Program-made: the position numbers and the translations under genes
Notes under the pieces: generated by a model
Database searches by the model: none
Told to the model about the DNA's origin: nothing
What the model saw: the letters and a program-made list of their open reading frames with translations, nothing else
Part shown: positions 22,901 to 31,163 of the stretch, one piece after another
Layout: each line of letters begins with the position of its first letter
Position numbering within the stretch: position 1 is the stretch's first letter
DNA from: Asterias rubens
Lineage: Eukaryota > Echinodermata > Asteroidea > Forcipulatida > Asteriidae
Direction: 5' to 3'
DNA length: 64,000 nt
Assembly (NCBI RefSeq): GCF_902459465.1
Contig: NC_047078.1
Coordinates: forward strand, 5,170,333-5,234,332

Positions 22901-25519
22901 CAAAAAAGAAAAAAAAAAAAAAAAAAAAACTCTTAAATAACGTTAAAAATTTACTTAGTTTAAATTGCTGTAGACGACCGGTGTCCCATTTGTGTGTTAA
23001 ATTTGAACACTGTCTGGTGCAATGACGTGCTTGATCACAAGTTACCACTGCGATGGAAAAATGGCCGAGAGCGTGGTCAATCGCGGACCAATCGTGGGCC
23101 AAACGTAGGAGGATCATCGCGGGCGGGGTGGCATCGTGGAATCGAGTAGGCAACGCTTCTGACGTAGAAGCATCGCAGTACAGTCGTGATTTAGTCTGTA
23201 ATTTGCAAAATGTATGGATTTTTCAGATCGGGGTGATCGGCATGATCTTGGTAAGGTCGTAGGGCTGTGTCAACGGGGTGTTAGTTACGTATAAGAGACG
23301 TGCATGAACACCTACACAACAAGATGCTGATTGAATGTGTATGACACATTGGTACCAGCTCATCTGAGGTTGGCATACAGAGGCTTGCCCCAAACCATTT
23401 GACATACAATTATAGCAACAGTCTTTATAGTATGATGAGGAATTCAAATAAGCGGTATATTGTCACTAACCAAGTTATTGTACCAAACATTATTAAAATC
23501 TAACACACAAATGGCTTACTGTTACACTGGCTCAAATCAAGCACCACCATTCTCTTTCTACACACAATTCTCTCAGTCCATTTTACGCACAATTTTCGAA
23601 AATGTTCCAGGCCCTAGTAAGCATAGGGTGCGTTCGATTAGCTTCCCCTGGTTGACCATGCGGTGCTCATTCGGGCGAGCCCCTGACGAGCTAATCGAAC
23701 GATCACTCACCCTCTCGTTGTGACGCCATGCACCTCGGGTCACCCCCAAGTGACCCACACCACAAGCACGGCACTTGGGGCTGACCCGGATGAGCCCCTG
23801 GAATGACATCAAAGCTATTCAAACCTACCGGGGGTAGATCGGGGTCGTGCCCATAGGAAACGACCGATGAATTTGTTTAGTCGTTTCCAGAATCACTGTA
23901 AACAACGCAAAACGTTCTGGCATTATAAGAAAGGTCATTTTCTGCCTGATTTCCAAAATGTCTTTTTTGAGCACGTTTCAAGAAAGTTTACATCAGGGAG
24001 AAACTTGGACAGCCGTGTCCACACCCTCTCAGCATAATAAAAATGATGGGTCATAGCCAGCTTTTTCCAGGCGGGTTTTCCCAGGCGGGTTTTCCCAGGC
24101 GGACGCAAATTCAAGCCTTTACACGGCGCTGAAAGCTTGCGAAACGGTGGGTATAGATTCAAATCCGTTAACAGGCGCTATCACGGGAGTTAATCGATGG
24201 GTGCAATGGGGGCTTCAAATGGAATCGGAAAACGGAAGTGTACAAGCAATAAATACTTTGGTTTTCAGCCCAACTTCGAGCGGGTTTTCTCCTGAAGAAC
24301 AGCATATGTTTTACTGGGTATTTACTCTTTGATATAATTTTTTATTAAACGAAATACTATCATCAATAATTTTTTTTTTTAAACCCTCATCTTCTAAAAG
24401 TCCCATTATTTGCTAAAGTTTTCGTACGAGTGTGTCCTTTTTTAGCACCATAAATTGTTGGTATTGTCAGAAAAATTTCAGTACTATTGGACAATACAAA
24501 AGGTGATAAATTCTAACTGATTCCATTCTGTTCAACGTAACACTTACCTTTTTTAACTTTAAGATGTGTCATGTTTGAGTAACTGCCGAATAATCCTAAC
24601 ACTGTACACCCAACCACGGCATCATCTGCAAGGCCTATATCCAATATGTTTAGACTGCCATTGTCTGGATTAAATTCCAAAGTCTTGTTCTTGAATGACA
24701 CCACTCTACCACATCCTGCAATATAAACACTTTCTGCGTTTTCCAACACAACAAACCATTGGAGTACTGAGTCATAACATGGTTGAATCAATGTACCATT
24801 CGCATACCGTCCCTTGCATTCTAATTCTACGTCGTCACCTTCAAAAACTGAGACGACTGGTGGCATGTCTATCGTGATGGGCCAAGAAAAGACGACATCT
24901 ATTCAAGATGGGAAAAAAATGTAAATTTATCAAATAATTGAACAATTATTCTTCAAAGATAGTTCACACCAGGTTAGCATTGATAACCTTTTGTTTTACA
25001 TTTGTTTTTTATCGCCAGTCGCCAGACACACAAGGCCTGAAAGCCACTTCAAGGTGAGGGCTACAATTATTTTATTCCAGAGGCCGTTGCCACCTACTCC
25101 TGGGGCTGGAACAGGGTTACCCCTTTACAGTCCATACAGATGAAGGCTTGGGTATCATCCATCAGAAGCCTGGCTGGTAGAGCAGAAAGCACTACCTCCC
25201 CAACTTTACGAAGCAATCATGATTAAGTGTCATGTTTAAGGACACAAGTGTCACGACCGGGACTCGACCCAACACTCTTCTGAGCAAACACCAGAGCTTG
25301 AATCCGGTGCTCTTAACCGCTATATGCCATGACACGCCACTACTTTCGTTTGTTTTTTTACGTTTTTGTCTTCGACACTGCATCAAAATTTATTTATTTT
25401 CAGGTTGCTTCTCAAATAAAAACTAATGCTATTTTTAAAGTTTTATCGACACTTTAGCTTGACGACTTACCTTGAAACATAATTCCAACAACTATCAAGA
25501 CTGTAAATGCGCCTCCCAT
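13907..25519 (-). CDS. Gene B: two-Ig-domain transmembrane receptor with an ITSM-like tail, complete model
   Basis: Exons on the minus strand are 25519-25471, 24898-24548, 17369-17034, 16093-15968, 15221-15194, 14785-14688 and 14094-13907. All have GT-AG borders and together give an unbroken 391-residue frame. Exon 1 is a signal peptide (MGGAFTVLIVVGIMFQ). Exon 2 is Ig1 ([17 protein letters not shown] ... ADDAVVGC) with an extra cysteine pair. Exon 3 is a V-like Ig2 (SLPC, FEW, LKDVGRYQC) with several N-glycosylation sites. Exon 4 carries the membrane span ([19 protein letters not shown]). The tail has TAYEEV (ITSM-like), HTYAEA and a proline run, and ends HWI, two residues shorter than its relatives. 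Intron 2 contains the broken signal/Ig1 pair and a Penelope-like element. There is no stalk exon between Ig2 and the membrane span, unlike gene A. A role as an innate immune or recognition receptor is inferred. Confidence 0.8.
14877..14892 (-). other. Histone-3'-end-like stem-loop in a gene B intron
   Basis: On the minus strand GGCTCTTATCGGAGCC folds into a six-pair stem (one G-T pair) with a four-base loop TATC, followed by AACACTCCC. A close relative lies in intron 1 of gene A (31485-31500). It is probably a repeat-borne hairpin and not a real histone end. Confidence 0.4.
15337..15720. repeat. FB-1 fold-back MITE in a gene B intron
   Basis: A full-length copy, with TTAAAGACACTGGACACTAT at the left and TAGTGTCCACTGCCTTTAA at the right, lying between the membrane exon and the small 28-base exon. 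The arms share the family's AAAACACTCTTGTCGC and ACGACGTTACTTTAGATGG segments. Confidence 0.7.
16136..16400. repeat. FB-2-type MITE fused to a tRNA-like box
   Basis: The left end matches FB-2 (GGTACTTTTTTTGTAGGACA, CACAGATTTGAATTAAAC). Its centre carries two inverted B-box-like copies: GTGGGTTCGAGTCCCACC at about 16262-16279 and GGTGGGATTCGAACCCAC at about 16384-16401. The arms could fold on each other. It lies just outside the membrane exon of gene B. Confidence 0.5.
17647..17698. repeat. Loop-free 52-bp palindrome
   Basis: Two 26-base arms meet at GA|TC with a single mismatched pair. The central part reads CCGAGGTGATCACCTCGG. It lies upstream (minus sense) of the Ig2 exon of gene B, with no coding sense. 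Confidence 0.85.
18793..19085. repeat. MITE-like unit with perfect 17-bp inverted ends
   Basis: GTGACGTCAATCGAGGC near 18794 is repeated exactly in inverted form, GCCTCGATTGACGTCAC, at about 19069-19085. Each end carries a CRE-like TGACGTCA/TTGACGTC core. The internal sequence includes a short CAGCAG-type stretch (about 18913-18942). It lies in intron 2 of gene B. Confidence 0.6.
20156..20172. repeat. T homopolymer
   Basis: A run of about 17 T, possibly the tail of an unrecognised retroelement in minus orientation; the sequence just before it has no open frame. Confidence 0.4.
20300..21595 (-). mobile_element. 5'-truncated Penelope-like retroelement with GIY-YIG endonuclease
   Basis: On the minus strand 21555-21088 encodes the end of a Penelope-type reverse transcriptase (PFLDVLITRKQDG, HHSIYRKPTHTDRYL). 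After a frameshift near 21095, 21037-20639 encodes a GIY-YIG nuclease domain: AGVYRIPCECGKVYVGETGR, then LKEHR and IREAIEIHKH. This gene order is characteristic of endonuclease-bearing Penelope-like elements. The reverse-transcriptase core is missing. The 3' part contains a hammerhead-like segment (20352-20382) and a stem-loop (20320-20335). It sits in intron 2 of gene B. Confidence 0.85.
21880..22100 (-). promoter_or_regulatory. Receptor promoter-like block upstream of the 21.7-kb signal exon
   Basis: This copy is close in sequence to the 4.15-4.36 kb copy, with GAAAAGCGAAAC on the minus strand at 22067-22056, GATTGACAGTTGTTTCTC and a GCGCATGTTTG box. A second, more degraded block follows at 22.66-22.87 kb. 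Confidence 0.4.
22335..22655. repeat. Direct paralogue of 5770-6095
   Basis: It matches the sequence upstream of the 3.95-kb receptor copy, including CTGATACAATCTCATATTG and TCGTAACTTTACAGTGTGG. This shows that the 3.9-6.1 kb and 21.7-22.66 kb blocks derive from one ancestor. Confidence 0.6.
22660..22870 (-). promoter_or_regulatory. Orphan receptor promoter-like block
   Basis: It has the same order of motifs as the other copies (GCGCATGTTTCC box, TTATAAAAGAG, GATTGACAGTTG), but the GAAA-rich motif is mutated (GACAAGCAAAACC on the minus strand) and no signal exon follows before the next block. Confidence 0.35.
22909..22929. repeat. A homopolymer
   Basis: About 21 A in a row directly after the orphan promoter-like block. 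No open frame or element boundary can be tied to it. Confidence 0.5.
23200..24330. repeat. Paralogous block carrying a MITE and an empty insertion site
   Basis: This block matches about 26.1-27.37 kb and continues, after the 3.05-kb element there, into 30.43 kb. Part of it also matches 54.3-54.84 kb. It contains a MITE at about 23626-23853 with a left end GGGTGCGTTCGATTAGCTTC. The phrase ACAAGCAATAAATACT then TTGGTTTTCAGCCC (24242-24271) is the uninserted form of the site at 27.37/30.43 kb. No gene is visible. Confidence 0.6.
25020..25340 (-). mobile_element. tRNA-derived SINE in gene B intron 1
   Basis: A second copy of the SINE at 8.2-8.46 kb, slightly longer at its 3' end. The A box (ATAGCGGTTAAGAG) and a mutated B box (GGGTCGAGTCC) are both visible on the minus strand. 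Confidence 0.65.
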
Positions 25520-25689
25520 TTTTGGAATGATTATTGACACTGTGAAAACGTTGTTGGATAACAGGTCACTTCGGTGCTACGTAAAAAGTTGTTTAAATTC
25601 ATGACAATCAAAAACATCTCGTATAACTCAACAGTAGGCCTACACTGAAAAAAAACCGCAACTGAGCAAAACTGGTCGATCGAAACAAA

Positions 25690-25930
25690 AATGAATATCT
25701 TTTCAAGCCAGAAGTGGTGAAAGAAGTTCTTCCTTTTGGAAACATGCGGAATATTTACCTTATAAAAGAGAAACAACTGTCAATCTCCTTCTGTGAGTAT
25801 TGGTTCCACTATCTTTATATTCTCCCCTTATTAAACAAAACAGCTCAGCAACCAACTGTTTTCAGGCTCAATGGCAGTAAAAGGTTTCGCTTTTATTTCT
25901 TATATTTTTTAAAACACAGAAAGTAGAACA
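25690..25930 (-). promoter_or_regulatory. Gene B upstream promoter-like block
   Basis: This conserved block lies about 170-410 bases upstream of the gene B start. On the minus strand it holds AAAAGCGAAACC (about 25893-25882), GATTGACAGTTGTTTCTC and TTATAAGGTAAATATTCCGC. Conservation with the copies at 22.0 and 4.2 kb, and weaker similarity to the sequence upstream of gene A, points to shared regulation. This is inference. Confidence 0.45.
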
Positions 25931-26433
25931 AAAAGATCCACACGGTTGTCAAAAAAACAAAAAACAAAGACACAAACTTTCAAGCAAAACTTTCATCACG
26001 TTGAGAATAATTGGGTTACAATTACCGTTATACGACCGATGTTCTTTTTGTTGCTTACTTGGACCCTGCTATAGGACGTTTGACAATAAGTGAGATTTTA
26101 AAATTGTTACAATAACGTGCTTGATCACAAGTTACCGCTTATATTTGAATTCCTCAGACTAGTGAGACAGTTGTTATGTCGCATGATTGTGACAAGCTTG
26201 TTTGCGTAGTTACGTAAGAGACAGTGAACACCCATACAACAGGATTCTGAACAACAGCATTGCATGACTAAGTAAGTCATTGTACGAATCATTATTCAAA
26301 TCTAACTCGCAATAATGGCTTATTGTTACACTGATGGCTCATAACATGCACCACCATTCTCTTTCTACACAAAATTTTCTCAGTCCATTTTACACATAAT
26401 TTTCACATTTTTTCAAGGCCGTGGTAAGCATAG

Positions 26434-27094
26434 GATGCGTTCAATTGCTTCCCCGGGTCGACCCGTGGTGCTCATCATTCAGGTGAGCCCCTGACAAGAG
26501 CTAATCAAAATTGATCACTCACCCTCTCGTGGGACGTCATGCACCTCAGGCCAGCCCCAAATTAGTGACCCGTTCCACACGCAGGGTACTTGAGGCTGAC
26601 CCGCTTGAGCCCCTGGAATGACGTCAAAGCTATTCGAACGTACTGGGGGCAGATCGGGGTTTGACCCGGTGTGGCGGTTTCAACTTTCCGCCGTGTTCAG
26701 TTTTCCGAATGACCAAATACGGTAACATTACGTCATGCGATGCCCGCGCACAGCAAGCGAAAGTAGTCCATTTATAGTGCCGTATTGAGTCATCCGTGTT
26801 ACACTCTCCGGTAGCTGTCGAGGCGGCGTCCACGAGTACAACGAGCGGCGAACGCGTGGATCGTAGTAGAAACACTTTGGGGTCACTGAGAGAACTACAC
26901 TACACTAGTCTACAGTACTCGCCAGGGTACTCGCGGCAGTATCTTTGTCTGACTACGTCACCCGGACAACTGAACACGTCTGAAAGCTAAAACCGCTCGA
27001 ACAACGTGCTGAAATGTCCGGCTACGTCACCCGGAAAACTGAACACGGCGGAAGACTGAAACCGCCACACCTGGGTAGCTAATCGAATGTACCC
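26434..27094. mobile_element. MITE (CGTTCRATTAGC ends) with a second TIR element nested inside
   Basis: The outer element has ends like the copies at 23.63-23.85 and 54.62-54.83 kb, and its right end reads AGCTAATCGAATGTACCC. Nested at 26669-27070 is another element with about 39-bp inverted ends beginning GTGTGGCGGTTTCA and ending GAAACCGCCACAC. Neither has a transposase. Confidence 0.65.
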
Positions 27095-27376
27095 ATGGGA
27101 AACGAACGGTGATTTTTTGTCTAGCCATTTCCAGAATCACTGGCAACAATGGAACACGTTCTGGCACAAGAAAGGTCATTTTTTGCCTGATTTCAAAGAT
27201 TCTTTTTTGAGCACGTTTCAAGCCAGTTACATGAGGGGGAAACGTGGACAGTCGTTCCCACACCCTGTCAGTATAATAAAAATGCTATAAGTGAGCAAAT
27301 GGATGGGTTTAATTACACTTATCGAAAAGGGCTTCAAATGAAACTTGAAAACGGAATTTTACAAGCAAGAAATGCT

Positions 27377-30300
27377 CGGCCGTCATATGGCAAAACAGTG
27401 CAACTAATTTTGTGGTGTTTTTGAGAAAAACAGTTGTCTGGGTAAGTTAGGGGCGCTCTTTTCATATAGCCCGGTCTCGTTTTCGCACGTGGCTCAATTA
27501 TCAAGATACAACTATACAAATTGTGGTCTTGTTGCCTTTTTGTGTGTTTTGGTATGGCAAAACGCATTATGTTGACTTATACTTTGTTCTGCACTTTATT
27601 TTATGGCAAAACGGTCCATTTATAAGAAGCAGTCTTCTGCTTGACTGTAGCTATTTGTTCAGCACGTCAGTGTCTATCTGGTAGAAGAGGCTTTCATTAT
27701 GATGTAGTGTTTTGGGTTTAGTAAATTTTTACCACTACGGTAGTGTTCACATGGCAGAACGCCTTATCTGTATGATACACCGTTTTTGCCAACAAAGAAA
27801 TTCAGAAATGTTTCATTCTATGTTAGACTTTTTACATGGCAAAACAATGTATCTACAAGATGCTTCATTACTCCCTATCTTTTAATGTGTAAAGGACTCG
27901 TACAATGTAATACATGTGAAGCAGTGTTTTGTTTTGCCAGATATGGTGGTATGTGCATGACAGTATGATCTCATGGGTAGATCTAGACCATCTAACAGCA
28001 TGCTATGCGCAATGCTACAGCACCAACTGCAACAACATGTAGCCTTTTAGTTCAACTAAAATGAATGAGAAAATAGAAACCATTACAAAAACAGTAAGTT
28101 TTAATGAGCATGAACTGCTCATGCTGTACTAGACATAGGCATCCTTCGAACCCAGTCCATAATGTTATGAATTGTAATGTCATTAACTCAAGCTGTGAAT
28201 TGCCATACATCTACATGTACACATTTTTTGTAGGTGTAAGTTTACTGTTTTGTATGGTGCAAGTTTACTGTTTTGTAGGTGCAAGTTTACTGTTTTGTAG
28301 GTGTAAGTTTACTGTTTTGTAGGTGTAAGTTTACTGTTTTGTAGGTGTAAGTTTACTGTTTTGTAGGTGTAAGTTTACAAGTTTTGTAGGTGTAAGTTTA
28401 CTGTTTTGTATGGTGCAAGTTTACTGTTTTGTAGGTGCAAGTTTACTGTTTTGTAGGTGTAAGTTTACTGTTTTGTAGGTGTAAGTTTACTGTTTTGTAG
28501 GTGTAAGTTTACTGTTTTGTAGGTGTAAGTTTACAAGTTTTGTAGGTGTAAGTTTACTGTTTTGTATGGTGCAAGTTTACTGTTTTGTAGGTGCAAGTTT
28601 ACTGTTTTGTAGGTGTAAGTTTACTGTTTTGTAGGTGTAAGTTTACTGTTTTGTAGGTGTAAGTTTACTGTTTTGTAGGTGTAAGTTTACAAGTTTTGTA
28701 GGTGTAAGTTTACTGTTTTGTAGGTGTAAGTTTACTGTTTTGTAGGTGTAAGTTTACTGTTTTGTATGGTGCAAGTTTACTGTTTTGTAGGTGCAAGTTT
28801 ACTGTTTTGTAGGTGTAAGTTTACTGTTTTGTAGGTGTAAGTTTACTGTTTTGTAGGTGTAAGTTTACTGTTTTGTAGGTGTAAGTTTACAAGTTTTGTA
28901 GGTGTAAGTTTACTGTTTTGTATGGTGCAAGTTTACTGTTTTGTATGGTGCAAGTTTACTGTTTTGTAGGTGTAAGTTTACTGTTTTGTAGGTGTAAGTT
29001 TACTGTTTTGTAGGTGTAAGTTTACAAGTTTTGTAGGTGTAAGTTTACTGTTTTGTATGGTGCAAGTTTACTGTTTTGTAGGTGCAAGTTTACTGTTTTG
29101 TAGGTGTAAGTTTACTGTTTTGTAGGTGTAAGTTTACTGTTTTGTAGGTGTAAGTTTACTGTTTTGTAGGTGTAAGTTTACAAGTTTTGTAGGTGTAAGT
29201 TTACTGTTTTGTATGGTGCAAGTTTACTGTTTTGTAGGTGCAAGTTTACTGTTTTGTAGGTGTAAGTTTACTGTTTTGTAGGTGTAAGTTTACTGTTTTG
29301 TAGGTGTAAGTTTACTGTTTTGTAGGTGTAAGTTTACAAGTTTTGTAGGTGTAAGTTTACTGTTTTGTAGGTGTAAGTTTACTGTTTTGTAGGTGTAAGT
29401 TTACTGTTTTGTATGGTGCAAGTTCAATACACTAATCAAAATAATTATAAATTTGTACCACAAAACATGAATTTTGTTTTTACAAAATCCTTAAAATACT
29501 TGTTAAAACCACACCGTAATGAGCCGGAAACTAAATTTGTGTTTCTCCCCAGTTCCCCAAATCACTTAATAAATAAAAAAAAAAAAAAAAAAAACAGTTC
29601 GAAAACAAGATTTCTTGTTTCGGTTGATTAATGAGATCAAAACTGCCTTAGTGATGTTTTCATACTTACATATTGTAAGTTGAGTTGTATTTATTGATGT
29701 GTTGTTGTTCGATAAAGTTCATAAAATAAATGTGAATAATGTTGACCAAATTTGTAAAGTCATAATAAACAAAAATTAAATTTGAATCAATCGAAAATTA
29801 CTTCTTCGCCGCATGTTTCTTTCTAAAAGGGATATTCAAATTTTGACAATCAACGTTTTTGGTTGATAAATACTTGTGATACAAATGTTTAAAAAAAATT
29901 GTTTTACACAGTTTAATAAGATCGTACAATTAGATACGTTGTTCTGCCATAAATTGACGTTTGTGTTAAACCTTTAAAATCTTTTACATTGTTTTGGTAG
30001 GAAATATTTTGGGAAAGCGGACAATTTATGGGAAGTAAGATAAGATACTTTGTTTTGTCATGAAATTTCGGGAAGAACATTACTAATGATTTTTAAATTA
30101 ATGTTTGATGCATTGTTTTGCCAAAAAAATACGCTATTTAATATTAGTAACATAAGTTGCATTATTGTCAATGAAATAACAAAAGTGGCAAATTAGACAA
30201 TTTGTTTGGTAAAACAATGTAACTTCGCTTAAATATTAATAACAACGAAACCATTTGTTCTTTTCAAACGATTTTTTCTGGCTGATATGTCAACAACTCA

Positions 30301-30427
30301 CAAATATTCTGTAACAGTTTTAGTTGAATAGAGAAATACATTAAAAAATGGCAGACGATGAATCTTTGAAGCACTTTTTCTTAAAATGCTCATTTTCGAG
30401 TTGCATTGTTTTGCCATGTGACGGCCG
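27377..30427. mobile_element. 3.05-kb TIR element with a minisatellite core
   Basis: The inverted ends are CGGCCGTCATATGGCAAAAC at the left and its near-complement GTTTTGCCATGTGACGGCCG at the right, about 30 bp each. The element is flanked by TGCT on both sides (27373-27376 and 30428-30431). The paralogous sequence at 24.25 kb has a single TACT and no element, confirming a 4-bp target duplication. Variants of ATGGCAAAAC recur pointing inward: on the left near 27386, 27553, 27602, 27750 and 27836; on the right near 29943, 30053, 30111 and 30407. No transposase is encoded. The middle is a 22-bp minisatellite. It resembles tandem-repeat-bearing TIR elements known from other marine invertebrates, but the superfamily is uncertain. 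Confidence 0.8.
28226..29424. repeat. 22-bp minisatellite with a 156-bp higher-order period
   Basis: About 54 units of GTAGGTGTAAGTTTACTGTT(TT). Variant units (TATGGTGCAAG, AGGTGCAAG, and a unit with TTTACAAGTTTTG) recur in fixed order. The TATGGTGC variant starts at 28253, 28409, 28565, 28765, 28921, 28944, 29056, 29212 and 29412, mostly 156 bases apart, which is seven units. Open frames through it are an artefact of the repeat. Confidence 0.9.
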
Positions 30428-30614
30428 TGCTGTGGTTTGCAGCCCATGTTTCTCCTACCCGCAACTGACCACTTCAATAAACAACATTTTGTATGGTTGT
30501 TTAATTTGCAACGGGAATAGCTTACACTATGCAAATTTTGATAGGACACACTTTAACGGATATCACTCATTTGCATTATTACAAAGGAAGGTAAATTTTT
30601 CTGGATATTATAAT

Positions 30615-30800
30615 CCCTTGCTTTGAAAGGAAAACAACGAAACTTCCCTTTCCCTTGAAACCAGAAAACCGTTGATTTAGGAGCAGGAGTAATTATTTTA
30701 AGAGTAAAACAGAAATGGAAACTAGAAATTTCTACTTTCGAAAGAAGATTGACAGTCGTTTTGTTTATACAAGGAGTGCGCATAGTTGCAAAACAAGAAC
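30615..30800 (+). promoter_or_regulatory. Gene A upstream promoter-like block
   Basis: This is a diverged plus-strand relative of the block upstream of gene B: GGAAAACAACGAAACTTCC at 30629-30647, GGAGCAGGAGTAATTATTTT, and AAGATTGACAGTCGTTTTG at about 30744-30762. It ends about 360 bases before the gene A start codon. It resembles the plus-strand copy at 56.75-56.9 kb more closely than the minus-strand copies. Confidence 0.4.
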
Positions 30801-31163
30801 TTGATCACAAATTCTGGCTGACAAAACACACGTACATTCTTTTGCAATCGACCAGTAATTCACAAACTCAGCTGATTTGCAATTTATATATGATGCTTCT
30901 GGTCACATTTGCTTTAAAAAACGCAGTGTTTTTTAAAGGGTAGTCTCGACGTAGGCCATTTTGTCTCTAAACACTTTCATGCCTACCCTAACTGTGAAAT
31001 CCAAATCGTAATTTCCAGCAATCAATCTGTGTTTGATTTACAGGAGAGACTTGATATTGTTAAAGATATGATTTAAAAGCAGATTAAATTATGTAGGCTA
31101 ATATTATAGGTTCTAACTGTTATTCGCCAAAATTTTCACAATGACAATATAACTAATCACAAA

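Noticed and set aside
28104..28322. Open frame of 72 codons running into the minisatellite
   Set aside because: It is generated by the tandem repeat, whose period does not match codons, and has no homologous copy.
28226..29424. CRISPR-like array of regular repeats
   Set aside because: Units are contiguous 22-mers without unique spacers, in a eukaryotic TIR element; it is a minisatellite.
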